Positions 42,882 to 51,621 of a DNA stretch of 64,000 nt are shown here, piece by piece. This DNA comes from Eubacteriales bacterium (GTDB lineage: Bacteria; Bacillota; Clostridia; Lachnospirales; Lachnospiraceae), in NCBI GenBank assembly GCA_030536575.1, contig JAUNPS010000001.1:202524-266523 (forward strand), written 5' to 3'. Position 1 is the stretch's first letter; every line of letters starts with the position of its first letter. A program made the position numbers and the translations under genes. The notes beneath the pieces are model-generated. The model saw only the letters and a list, made by a program, of their open reading frames with translations. It ran no database searches and had not been told where the DNA came from.

Positions 42882-45137
42882 TTAAAGGTCTTGTTTTTTC
42901 CGGTAATCTCCTGGGGTCATGCCTTTGTACTTCTTAAAATAGCGGGCAAAGCTCTGGACATTGTTATAACCCACCTGCTCGGCAATCTCGTTCAAGGTCT
43001 GATTGGTCTGGGTCAGCAGGTCGCAGGCTTTTGTGATGCGGATGTCATTCAAGTAGTCCATCATCCGGGTGTCGCCGGGGTGGTAGGCCTTGAATATTTT
43101 GCTCAGGTAGACGTAACTGATCCCGACCGCATTGGCGACGTCGGTGACATTAATATTCTTCGCGTAGTTCTCCTGAATAAAGGTCAATGCTTCCTGGTAA
43201 TATTTGCTTTCGGAAGGCTGGCTGTCCCGCTGCAAACGGTCAATTTTCCTCTCCAGAACCGCGTTCATGTAAGCAATCAGCTCCGGCAGCGTTTTCGTCT
43301 CGTAGACTTTCCGGATGGGATCGGCCCCTTCGGCGGTCAGGTTTAACTCTTTGTCGATTTCGCTGAGGATGCGTGCGCAAAGGTTCTGGGCGTATTTCCG
43401 GCTGTGGTAAATGTTACATTCCGCTTCCAGGTCGGAAAGAACTGCGGTCATCGTCTCCCGCTCGCCCTGTACGGTGCTGCGGATCAAAATCGGGGCGTAT
43501 TTCAAAAGATTTTTATAGCCTGGGTTCTCTTCCTCTTTGGGTTCGAGCAGAGAAACCTCGTCCTCTTCTTTCAGGAAGAAGCATTCGTTCTGGAGCGTGT
43601 TCATGCATTGCAGGTACTGCTCCCGGATGTCCGCATCTGCGCCGAAGCATTCGCTGGCAACAAAGCAGTTTCTGCATTCGGTCAGCTCGTCGAAAATCTC
43701 CATCAGACGGACCTGGGTCTGCGCAATGTGTTCTTCGGAGCTTCCTGCGAAGAGAACTGCGAAACTATCCTGGGAAACCTCGGTCAGAATACCGTCCAGG
43801 CGGGCGGTCAAATAGGTGTTGATGACTTCCCGCAGGCGGTTGTTCCGGGTTTCGTCCATGGGCTGGCCGGAGGGGCGCATATAGCAAAGCAAGATCCGGT
43901 AGCGCTTATCCGCCGCGTCTTCGGTTCGGAACTGCTGGTTCCGGCCCAGGAAGGTTTCCTGGGAAATGTTTCCGTAAAACAGCATATTCAGCATGGAGGA
44001 GCTTACGAATTCGTTCTGCCTTTGCTGATTTCGCTTTTCTTCTTCCGGATTTTTTTCGATGCTTCGGTAGACTCTCCCCAGCATCTGGGCTTCCGTATGC
44101 GCATCGTAATCCGCGGGCGGATTTTCAGAAAGGGCGTACAGTTCGTCGAACGGGCGGTAAATTCTGGAAGCCACGAAAACCGCCAGAATGGTCAGGCTGA
44201 CCAGCAAAAGGAACGTAATGCGGATGACATAATTTCCATAGCCCGCGCTGCTGGCAAACAGGTCGGAAACTTTATACGTTTCCAGATAGTATAAATCCGA
44301 CGTACCCAGGCGGCAGGCGAACCAGACGTTTTCCCCGCCCCAGTATTCGTAAAAGCTCTCGTCACCGCTCCAGGCCTGATTTTTTAAATCCTCCGAAAGC
44401 TCCGCAGCCTGGCTGCTCTTGTAGAAAACAGCGTCTTCCGAAAGCAGATAGACGGACTTTCCCTCATTATATAAGTAGCTTTCCAGTTCGCCGCCCAGCT
44501 TTCCCAGGTCAATGTTCCCAGCCAGACGTGCCTGGGAAACGACCGGTGTAACGACGGTCAGAACCGCTTTTTCCGGATAATAAAGCGTCAGGCTTTCACT
44601 TAAGTTTTCAGCAAAGGAGCTGTCCATGTTCCGGCGGGAGGACAGAATCTGAATCCCCACGTCTGCTTCCAGCATATCCAGCCATGTGGTGTCGTAAAAG
44701 TCTTCCGCATCCTGGATTCTGGAAGCGGAGTCCCAAATGCGTTCCTCTGCGGAATCGTACAGGTAAATCGAGTACAGCGAGGAATTGCTGTTTTTTACCC
44801 AGTCAAAATCTTTCATGAGCCTTACCAGGTCTTCCGGGCGGCCCTGGGAGCAGTAGGTCTGGAAGGAAGTGCCGTAAAGAACGCTCAGGAGGTCCTGGGC
44901 GATGCGCTCCTGGATGCGGGCGCTTTCTTCGGTGATCTGTTTCAGGCAGCGCTGCTCGGATTCGATGATCTGTCTGCGGATGGTGCGGTTTACGTCGCGA
45001 TACCAGAGGGCGCCCAGCAGGAGGACGGGGAGGAGGATGCAGACGAGGAAGATCAGGAGGAATTTTAGAAAGATTCCCTGGCGGCTGGCTTTATTTAGTT
45101 TTGGGGTTTTGATCCAGAGGGTGAATTTCTTTATCAT
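42882..45137 (-). CDS. Membrane-bound AraC-family regulator with extracytoplasmic sensor
   Basis: This is a one-component membrane regulator of 751 residues. Membrane segments lie near residues 22-45 and 298-322. They enclose a roughly 250-residue extracellular sensor resembling dCache domains. A cytoplasmic linker follows, and the C-terminal 100 residues are a double AraC helix-turn-helix (VTDVANAVGISYVYLSKIFK and NNVQSFARYFKKYKGMTPGD). AAAGGA precedes the ATG. Regulators of this layout stand next to LplABC-type operons in Firmicutes and sense the extracellular substrate. Upstream and co-directional with the pectin operon but separated by a terminator. Confidence 0.88.
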   Translation of the reverse strand: MIKKFTLWIKTPKLNKASRQGIFLKFLLIFLVCILLPVLLLGALWYRDVNRTIRRQIIESEQRCLKQITEESARIQERIAQDLLSVLYGTSFQTYCSQGRPEDLVRLMKDFDWVKNSNSSLYSIYLYDSAEERIWDSASRIQDAEDFYDTTWLDMLEADVGIQILSSRRNMDSSFAENLSESLTLYYPEKAVLTVVTPVVSQARLAGNIDLGKLGGELESYLYNEGKSVYLLSEDAVFYKSSQAAELSEDLKNQAWSGDESFYEYWGGENVWFACRLGTSDLYYLETYKVSDLFASSAGYGNYVIRITFLLLVSLTILAVFVASRIYRPFDELYALSENPPADYDAHTEAQMLGRVYRSIEKNPEEEKRNQQRQNEFVSSSMLNMLFYGNISQETFLGRNQQFRTEDAADKRYRILLCYMRPSGQPMDETRNNRLREVINTYLTARLDGILTEVSQDSFAVLFAGSSEEHIAQTQVRLMEIFDELTECRNCFVASECFGADADIREQYLQCMNTLQNECFFLKEEDEVSLLEPKEEENPGYKNLLKYAPILIRSTVQGERETMTAVLSDLEAECNIYHSRKYAQNLCARILSEIDKELNLTAEGADPIRKVYETKTLPELIAYMNAVLERKIDRLQRDSQPSESKYYQEALTFIQENYAKNINVTDVANAVGISYVYLSKIFKAYHPGDTRMMDYLNDIRITKACDLLTQTNQTLNEIAEQVGYNNVQSFARYFKKYKGMTPGDYRKKQDL

Positions 45138-45169
45138 AAGTTTTCCTTTGGGGTGATGTTGTTCTTATG

Positions 45170-45256
45170 ATTATAGCATATTTGGCGGGGTGGGGCTACT
45201 GGATTTTGGGATGCGGCGGGATGCCGCTTGATAAATTTGGGGGGCTATGGTACGAT
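45170..45256. promoter_or_regulatory. Divergent promoters of the membrane regulator and the AAA/PDDEXK gene
   Basis: Minus strand: TATAAT at 45175-45170 with no good -35. Plus strand: TTGATA (45228-45233), a 17-base spacer and TACGAT (45251-45256). A small hairpin GCGGC-GGGAT-GCCGC lies between them. Confidence 0.5.
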
Positions 45257-45312
45257 GGTAACAATAGTGTAACTGACGCCTATGATCGTATTTGGAAAGG
45301 GGTGCAGAAAGC

Positions 45313-46911
45313 GTGGGAAGATTTTTGAACCCTGGGAACAGTGCTTTTCAAGTGGCGCTGAATTCTCAGATTTATGTGGATAAAACGGGCCTTCTGGGGT
45401 ATACGAACCGGGTAATGGATACGAATCAGGCCTGGATTTGTAATAGCCGGCCTCGGCGCTTCGGAAAATCGATGACAGCGGATATGCTTACGGCTTATTA
45501 TGGAAAGGGCTGTGATTCGGAAGGGATGTTTGAGGGGCTGGCGATCCAGAAAGAGAAGAGCTTCCGGAAGCATTTGAATCAGTACGATGTGATTCAGATT
45601 GATGTACAGTGGTGTATCGACCCAGCCGGAGGGGCAGAACATGTTGTTTCCTATATAAAAGATGCGGTAATCGGGGAACTGAAAGCGGTCTATGCGGAGT
45701 TCTTTCCAGATACGGAGACGTCTCTGTCCGCCGCGTTATCTTATATTCATGCCGCGACCGGGAAAAAGTTCATTGTAATCATTGACGAATGGGACGTTCT
45801 GATCCGTGACGAAACTGCAAATCCTGTCATACAGGAGGAATATATCAACTTCCTCCGCAGTATGTTTAAAGGCACCGAACCGACAAAGTTCCTCCATCTT
45901 GCCTACCTGACAGGAATTCTCCCGATCAAGAAACTGAAAACACAGTCCGCCCTCAATAACTTTGACGAGTTTACGATGCTGGACGCCAGCATTTTTGCTC
46001 CTTATATCGGTTTTACGGAAGAGGAAGTGAAACGTTTATGTACACAATATGGCCGAAACTTTGACGAGGTAAAGCGCTGGTATGACGGATATCAGCTTGC
46101 AGGGTATCCGGTATATAATCCGAAGGCTGTTGTAAGTGCGATGCTCCGGGGTGAATTTCGAAGCTACTGGTCAAACACCGGTTCCTATGAGGCAATTCTG
46201 CCTCTGATTAATATGGATTTTGACGGCCTGCGTTCCGCAATCATTGAAATGCTGTCCGGTGCATCCGTGGAAGTGGATGTATCTTCTTTCCAGAACGATG
46301 CCGTCAGCTTTCAAAACAAAGACGATGTGCTTACCTATCTGATTCACCTTGGATATCTCGGCTATCATCACAAAACGAAAACGGCGTTTATTCCGAATGA
46401 GGAAATCCGTGAAGAGTTCGAATCGGCTACCCGGCGAAAAAAATGGAATGAATTGATCGCCTTCCAGCGTGAATCCGAACGCCTTTTGGAAGCGACCCTT
46501 GACCTGGATGCGGAAGCAGTTGCCAGAGGAATTGAAAAAATTCATACGGACTATGCCTCCTCTATCCAATACAATAACGAAAACTCTCTGAGCAGCGTCC
46601 TCACGATCGCTTACCTGAGCGCGATGCAATATTACTTCAAACCTATTCGCGAAATGCCGACCGGCCGTGGCTTTGCTGACTTTGTATTTCTCCCAAAAGC
46701 AGAGTACTCAGACTCCTATCCCGCCCTGTTAGTGGAACTGAAATGGAACCAGAGTGCCAAAACCGCAATTCAGCAAATCAAAGAGCGGTGTTATCCTTCC
46801 GGTCTGGAAGCCTATGCTGGTGATATCTTACTTGTCGGGATCAGTTATGACAAGAAAACGAAACAGCATCAGTGTGTCATGGAAACCTTGAAAAAGAATG
46901 AAAGGAAGTAG
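45313..46911 (+). CDS. AAA-ATPase-like protein with PD-(D/E)XK_9 nuclease domain
   Basis: This is a 532-residue protein of the AAA-ATPase_like plus PDDEXK_9 group (PF09820/PF08011). The P-loop variant is RPRRFGKSMT near residue 45 and the Walker B-like block is KKFIVIIDEWDVL. The C-terminal nuclease-like domain has GRGFADFVF and ALLVELKW, the D...ExK core. I prefer GTG 45313, which gives the usual family start GRFLNPGN; an upstream TTG at 45292 is possible. AAGGGG lies before the GTG. These genes occur in many copies in Lachnospiraceae and Bacteroidetes, and the function is unknown; a link to defence or mobile DNA is suspected. Confidence 0.9.
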   Translation: MGRFLNPGNSAFQVALNSQIYVDKTGLLGYTNRVMDTNQAWICNSRPRRFGKSMTADMLTAYYGKGCDSEGMFEGLAIQKEKSFRKHLNQYDVIQIDVQWCIDPAGGAEHVVSYIKDAVIGELKAVYAEFFPDTETSLSAALSYIHAATGKKFIVIIDEWDVLIRDETANPVIQEEYINFLRSMFKGTEPTKFLHLAYLTGILPIKKLKTQSALNNFDEFTMLDASIFAPYIGFTEEEVKRLCTQYGRNFDEVKRWYDGYQLAGYPVYNPKAVVSAMLRGEFRSYWSNTGSYEAILPLINMDFDGLRSAIIEMLSGASVEVDVSSFQNDAVSFQNKDDVLTYLIHLGYLGYHHKTKTAFIPNEEIREEFESATRRKKWNELIAFQRESERLLEATLDLDAEAVARGIEKIHTDYASSIQYNNENSLSSVLTIAYLSAMQYYFKPIREMPTGRGFADFVFLPKAEYSDSYPALLVELKWNQSAKTAIQQIKERCYPSGLEAYAGDILLVGISYDKKTKQHQCVMETLKKNERK

Positions 46912-47611
46912 AGCCAGGCGGGGCAATGCTCTGTCTGGCCTGCAATGCCTTTCGTAAAGATGCGTGACCGTTACTCGGACAACTCGTTCTCGATTTCCTC
47001 AATTGTCGGCAAGCTGCTTTTGAATTCCTCCCGCAGCACCTTTGTAACTGGTTTGCCAAATCTGACTGCGGCTCCGGAAGCTTTACCTGAAAGTTTGTGA
47101 TGGCCTTGCCTTGGCGTTCGTAGAGATTACTGTCAATCTGATGTTCCAGGACGCTTCTGCTCCAGCCATGATCCATTGTTTTCTGTACATAGAACAATGC
47201 TTCATTCACGTCTTTACATTTATACATAATCCTCTGGTTATGGCCCCAGGGGATGCTTTTTATCATTTGTTTCACTTTTTCAATTTGGGTTACAGGCTGT
47301 AACCCATTTATATTTGCCGTGTAGAACTTGTACCAATACCGGATATGCTTTAAATTTTCTGCCGAAAAGCCTGTCATTCCCGGAAATGCCTTCTGCAAAT
47401 CTTTACTCATCACCGCAAGAAAAGAATCGCCCCATTTCGCAGTTTCCTGCTTTTCTACAATATCCCTCCCAATATTCCAATACAGCTCCAGCAGCGTATC
47501 ATTCACTCTCACCGAAGCTTTTATCTGGCTCTGTTTTATTTTCTTCTTTATTTCACTCAGCCACGCCGCATATTCTTCCGTCACAACAAATCCAACCTCT
47601 CGTTTTGCCAT
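46877..47611 (-). pseudogene. DUF1016 (YhcG-like) nuclease with its catalytic domain deleted
   Basis: ATG 47611 follows AGGAGGAG. Residues 1-165 are a good DUF1016 N-terminal domain (LLELYWNIGRDIVEKQ, GFSAENLKHIRYWYKFY, SIPWGHNQRIMYKCKD, MDHGWSRSVLEHQI). The text breaks off after LPEPQSDLANQ. The next 70 residues are not protein-like. However, another frame over the same bases gives VLREEFKSSLPTIEEIENEL followed by SE and a stop, which is a typical DUF1016 C-terminus. So an internal deletion removed the roughly 150-residue PD-(D/E)XK domain and shifted the frame. The open frame runs on 35 bases into the convergent AAA gene. Intact members have about 340 residues. Confidence 0.8.
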
Positions 47612-47700
47612 TTCTCTCCTCCTCTTAATATTTCCACAATATTCCGTTCCATGCATCCATTCTACCATAAAACCTAATACATCTCCAGCAAAATTTTCCC

Positions 47701-47837
47701 TTGCATTTTCCGCCCCCTATGCTTTATAATACCCTTAAAACAAATACATTTTAAGCCGGCTTACCAAGCGTGAAATCCCGAGGATCTGCTTATCCTCCCG
47801 ATTTTGCGCTTTCTTTTTTTGCCGGAAAGGAGGAACT
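47701..47837 (+). promoter_or_regulatory. MATE gene promoter and attenuator-like leader
   Basis: TTGCAT (47701-47706), an 18-base spacer and TATAAT (47725-47730) form the promoter. CTTAAAA/TTTTAAG (47734-47755) is a palindrome over the start point. A long bulged hairpin follows: AAGCG (47766) pairs with CGCTT (47807), and GAGGAT with ATCCTC, then TTCTTTTTTT up to 47820. This is an intrinsic terminator six bases before the AAAGGAGG site. CCGGC (47756-47760) can pair with GCCGG (47821-47825) to enclose it. The design suggests regulated read-through or a riboswitch, but I recognise no class. Confidence 0.6.
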
Positions 47838-49181
47838 ATGAATCGAAAAAATAAATTGGCCGCAATGCCTGTCCGCCCGCTGCTCTACACCATGGCGGCT
47901 CCCTTAATGCTTTCCCTGCTGATCCAATCCCTGTACAACATCGTCGACAGCATCTTCGTCGCCCGACTCTCCGAGACCGCCCTGACCGCCGCCTCCCTCG
48001 TCTACGCCGTCCAATTCCTGATGATCGCCGTAGGCGTCGGAACCGCCGTCGGCCTGAACTCCCTGCTCTCCCGCAAAATCGGCGAAAAGAAAACCGAAGA
48101 AGCCTGCCGCGCCGCCACCACCGGCCTGTTCCTGATGCTTCTCACCTCCCTGATTTTCACCCTCATCGGGCTTTTGTTCTCCGATTCCATCGCGGCCATG
48201 CTGGCCCCCGAACCGGAACTTCAGGAGCTCTGCCGCCAGTATCTTTCCGTCAATCTCGTTTTCTGCTGGGGCATTTTCCTCCAGACTTACGGGCAAAGGC
48301 TGCTTCAGGCCGTCGGCGACACCGTGCTGTCTATGGTATCGCTGATCATCGGGGCTGTTTTAAATGTCATTCTGGATCCAATTATGATTTTTGGCCTGCT
48401 GGGATGCCCGCAAATGGGAATCCGGGGCGCGGCTATCGCTACGGTCATCGGTCAGATGGCCGGCGCGGTCGCGGCGCTGCTTTTCAACCGCCTGAAAAAT
48501 CCGGTAATTCATGTGCGTTTTAAAGGATATCGTTTTTTGTGGGAAGATGTGGCGGATATTTACCGCGTTGGGCTGCCTACGATTTTGATGCAGGCGATCG
48601 GAAGTTTTATGACTTTTGCTGTGAACCAGATACTTCTTGGAGTTTCCGCCACAGCGGTGGCCTTTTTCGGCGTTTATTATAAGCTGCAGAATTTCCTGAT
48701 GATGCCGGTCAATGGCCTCGGCCAGGCTGCCATCCCGGTCACCGGCTATAATTATGGAAGCAAGCAGTACGAGCGGGTTTCGGAAACCTGGAAAGTCCTG
48801 ATTCCGACGGGCGTCATTTTCGCGCTCTGCGGAACTGCCGTCTTTCTCATTTTCCCGAAGCAGCTTCTGTCCCTGTTTTCGGCCAGTTCCGAAATGCTGG
48901 AATTTGGCGTGCCCGCGCTCCGCATCATTTCCGTGACCTTTGTCTTTGCCGTCACGACGATTCTGTGCGGCTACTTCGCTTCCGGACTTGGAAATGGTGT
49001 CATCAATATGGTTTCCGGCGCAATCCGGCAGCTTCTTGTTCTGGTTCCATGCCTCTGGATTTTTATCAAAACCCTGGGGATCAACCGAGCATGGTTCGCC
49101 TTCTGGATCGCAGAAATCGCCGCTTTCCTCTACAGCTACCAGGCCGCGAAAAAAGAAATGCGCAAAAAAACAGCCGCCTGA
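47838..49181 (+). CDS. MATE family efflux transporter
   Basis: This is a cation-coupled multidrug or metabolite exporter of 447 residues with twelve predicted membrane segments in two homologous halves. The start block PVRPLLYTMAAPLMLSLLIQ and SLYNIVDSIFVARLSETALT is typical of the DinF/NorM-like MATE group; the second half has GLGQAAIPVTGYNYGSKQYE. AAAGGAGG precedes the ATG. Exported compound unknown; the leader suggests induction by a ligand. Confidence 0.93.
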   Translation: MNRKNKLAAMPVRPLLYTMAAPLMLSLLIQSLYNIVDSIFVARLSETALTAASLVYAVQFLMIAVGVGTAVGLNSLLSRKIGEKKTEEACRAATTGLFLMLLTSLIFTLIGLLFSDSIAAMLAPEPELQELCRQYLSVNLVFCWGIFLQTYGQRLLQAVGDTVLSMVSLIIGAVLNVILDPIMIFGLLGCPQMGIRGAAIATVIGQMAGAVAALLFNRLKNPVIHVRFKGYRFLWEDVADIYRVGLPTILMQAIGSFMTFAVNQILLGVSATAVAFFGVYYKLQNFLMMPVNGLGQAAIPVTGYNYGSKQYERVSETWKVLIPTGVIFALCGTAVFLIFPKQLLSLFSASSEMLEFGVPALRIISVTFVFAVTTILCGYFASGLGNGVINMVSGAIRQLLVLVPCLWIFIKTLGINRAWFAFWIAEIAAFLYSYQAAKKEMRKKTAA

Positions 49182-49273
49182 TGCGCCCCGGCCTTTCCCC
49201 CGCAATCTCCATTGCAACCGCCCTCACATCATGCTATACTATACAAAACATTATTTCGAAAGGAGACTCCCCT

Positions 49274-50248
49274 ATGACCCCAGAACTTACCCGCTGGTGC
49301 TTCATCGGCACAGGCACCCTCGCCAAACCCATCGCCGAAATCCTGACAAAATCCGACCATCACCAGGTCACCTCCGTCTACACCCGCACCTTCGAAAAAG
49401 GCCAGGCCTTCGCCGCCACCTACGGCGCCACCGCCTACCCCACCCTCGAAGAAGCCGTAAGCGCCCCGGACGTAGACGCCGTTTACATCGTCACCCCCCA
49501 CAACAACCACTTCCAAAGCGCAAAAACGGCCCTCCTCCTCGGAAAGCCGGTACTTCTGGAAAAGCCCTTCACGATGACCGCCGCCGAAGCGAAAGAACTC
49601 TTCGCCCTGGCCGAGCGCCAGAACCTCTACCTGGCCGAAGCCATGTGGACCTGGTTCTCCCCTATCGCCAACCAGGTAAAAACCTGGCTCGACGCCGGCG
49701 AATTCGGCGACCTGGAAGACGTCCGCATAAATCATAAAGTCAACATCTTAAAGTACGCCCCCCGCGTCACCGACCCGAACCGCGCCGGAGGCGCCATCCT
49801 CGATACGGGCGTCTACCCGCTGACCTTCGCTTACCGCCTGTTCGGCCAGCCGGAAACCCTCGTCTGTGAAGGGGAACTTGCGGACGGCATCGACCTCCAG
49901 GAGACCGTAACCCTCACCTGGAAAAACGGCCTCACCGTTCCCATCGGCGTCAGCATTGCAACGGACAAATACCTCGAAGAAATTTACCTGAAGGGCACCA
50001 AGGCCAAAATGCTCCTGGAACACTTCCATGGCGCAGAGTCCGTCACCCTGGAACGCGCAGACGGAACGACCGAGACCGTCACCGCAAAAGACCTGTATTT
50101 AAATGAATTTAACTTAGCCGCCGAAGAGTTCCGCAGCGGGAAACTCACCAGCAGCTATGTCCCGAAGGAGGCCACCATCGCCGTGATGGAACTGATCGAC
50201 GAATGCCGCCGTCAGATGAACCTGGTTTACCCCTTCGAGCGTTCTTAA
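49274..50248 (+). CDS. Gfo/Idh/MocA family oxidoreductase
   Basis: This is an NAD(P)-dependent sugar dehydrogenase-type enzyme, 324 residues from ATG 49274, which follows AAAGGAG. A longer frame begins inside the MATE gene and is not real. Rossmann motif GTGTLAKPIAE, then the conserved EKP (LLEKPFTMTAAEAKELF) and the C-terminal beta-sheet domain. It converges with the GH29 gene and overlaps it by four bases. It may oxidise a sugar released by the host-glycan locus, but the substrate cannot be read. Confidence 0.92.
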   Translation: MTPELTRWCFIGTGTLAKPIAEILTKSDHHQVTSVYTRTFEKGQAFAATYGATAYPTLEEAVSAPDVDAVYIVTPHNNHFQSAKTALLLGKPVLLEKPFTMTAAEAKELFALAERQNLYLAEAMWTWFSPIANQVKTWLDAGEFGDLEDVRINHKVNILKYAPRVTDPNRAGGAILDTGVYPLTFAYRLFGQPETLVCEGELADGIDLQETVTLTWKNGLTVPIGVSIATDKYLEEIYLKGTKAKMLLEHFHGAESVTLERADGTTETVTAKDLYLNEFNLAAEEFRSGKLTSSYVPKEATIAVMELIDECRRQMNLVYPFERS

Positions 50249-51621
50249 TACACCTTAATTTCTTTCAAAAGCACCTCATCCCGCGCTGCCGTAACCTGCA
50301 CCGTCAGCCCCGTCAGAGTCTCGTCGGAGTCGTCGATCAGCGGGTTCTGCAGCGCGAACGGATCCTGCAGCCGGCAAATCTGCCGGTTTCCAATGCACGT
50401 CCCCTGGTACAGCGGGTACTGTCCGCCGCTGGCGGACTCCGCCGTAATCCGGAAACTCTCCACACGCTGTCCCTGCGCAATCTCTTCCCGCAGAACCACA
50501 TATTTCAAATCCCGCAGAGGCCGGTCAAAGTGTACCCGATACACCGGCTGCGTCAGTGGTTCTCCCGGAACTTTCTCTGCCGTTGACGGAATTTCCTCGC
50601 CAAATTCTTTCTGAATCAAGGCTCCGAACTCCTTCAGCCGCGCCACATCCCGTTCATCGATCCGCCCTTCCTTCGTCGGCGGTACATTCAAATGAAAGCA
50701 GGCATTCGCCCCCACGCTGGTCAGGTACGTCTGATACAGCCGTTCCAACGAGTGCGGCTCTTCGTTCTCATGCCAAAACCATCCCGGCCGGATCGACATA
50801 TCGATCTCCGAAGGCGTGAAAACCAGCCCCTTCGAATAAAGGATATTGGCCATCGTCCCGATTTCCCGGTCTGTGTTATACAGGTAGGACAGGCTTCCCT
50901 CCCCGGCCAGCGGCCCCGGCCCGGTCTGCACTTCACCGTAGCGGCACAGTTCGGAAGGCACCACCGCCCATTCGCTGTAGCGCGCTGCACCGGCCTCATT
51001 GCCGCACCAGCGGACATCCGGCCCAAAATCATTAAAAATCACCGCGTTGGGCTGGTACTTCCGAATCAATGCAAAATACCGCTCAAAATCATATTCCTGC
51101 TTCCGGCCATTCGGCCCTTCCCCGCACGCGTTGTCAAACCAGACGTAGAAAATCTCGCCGTATCCGGTCAGCAGCTCGGTAAGCTGATTGCAGAAATAAT
51201 CGTTATATTCCGGCGTCCCATAGTATTTCGAATTCCGATCCCAGGGAGATAAGTAGAACCCGAACTTGATCCCGCCCCGGCGGCAGGCCTCGGCGGCCTC
51301 CTTCACCATATCCCCCTGAAACGGGCTGTTTTTTACGGAATGCTCGGTATATTTCGAAGGCCACAGGCAGAAACCGTCGTGATGCTTCGCGGTTAAAACC
51401 ATGCCCTTCATCCCGGCTTCCTTAATTGCCTCGACCCATTGATCGCAATCCAGGTTCGTGGGATTAAAAATCTCCGGACTTTCCGTTCCCATTCCCCATT
51501 CCCTGTCCGTGTACGTATTCGGCCCATAGTGGACAAATGCGTACATTCCCAGCTCGAACCAATCCAACTGCTTCTGTGAGGGCTTCACATGAGCCGCTTC
51601 TTTTAAAAAATCGATCATCAT
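50245..51621 (-). CDS. GH29 alpha-L-fucosidase (alpha-1,3/4-type)
   Basis: This is a 458-residue fucosidase without signal peptide. Family blocks: YAFVHYGPNTYTDREWG, LTAKHHDGFCLWPSKYTEHS and YVWFDNACGEGPNG with the nucleophile Asp. The last pattern resembles subfamily B enzymes, which remove alpha-1,3/4-fucose from Lewis-type structures; the assignment is from memory. GGGAGGAAGG precedes the ATG, which overlaps the stop of the GH20 gene. Together with GH20 and GH95 it covers the terminal sugars of mucin and milk glycans. Confidence 0.9.
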   Translation of the reverse strand: MMIDFLKEAAHVKPSQKQLDWFELGMYAFVHYGPNTYTDREWGMGTESPEIFNPTNLDCDQWVEAIKEAGMKGMVLTAKHHDGFCLWPSKYTEHSVKNSPFQGDMVKEAAEACRRGGIKFGFYLSPWDRNSKYYGTPEYNDYFCNQLTELLTGYGEIFYVWFDNACGEGPNGRKQEYDFERYFALIRKYQPNAVIFNDFGPDVRWCGNEAGAARYSEWAVVPSELCRYGEVQTGPGPLAGEGSLSYLYNTDREIGTMANILYSKGLVFTPSEIDMSIRPGWFWHENEEPHSLERLYQTYLTSVGANACFHLNVPPTKEGRIDERDVARLKEFGALIQKEFGEEIPSTAEKVPGEPLTQPVYRVHFDRPLRDLKYVVLREEIAQGQRVESFRITAESASGGQYPLYQGTCIGNRQICRLQDPFALQNPLIDDSDETLTGLTVQVTAARDEVLLKEIKVY

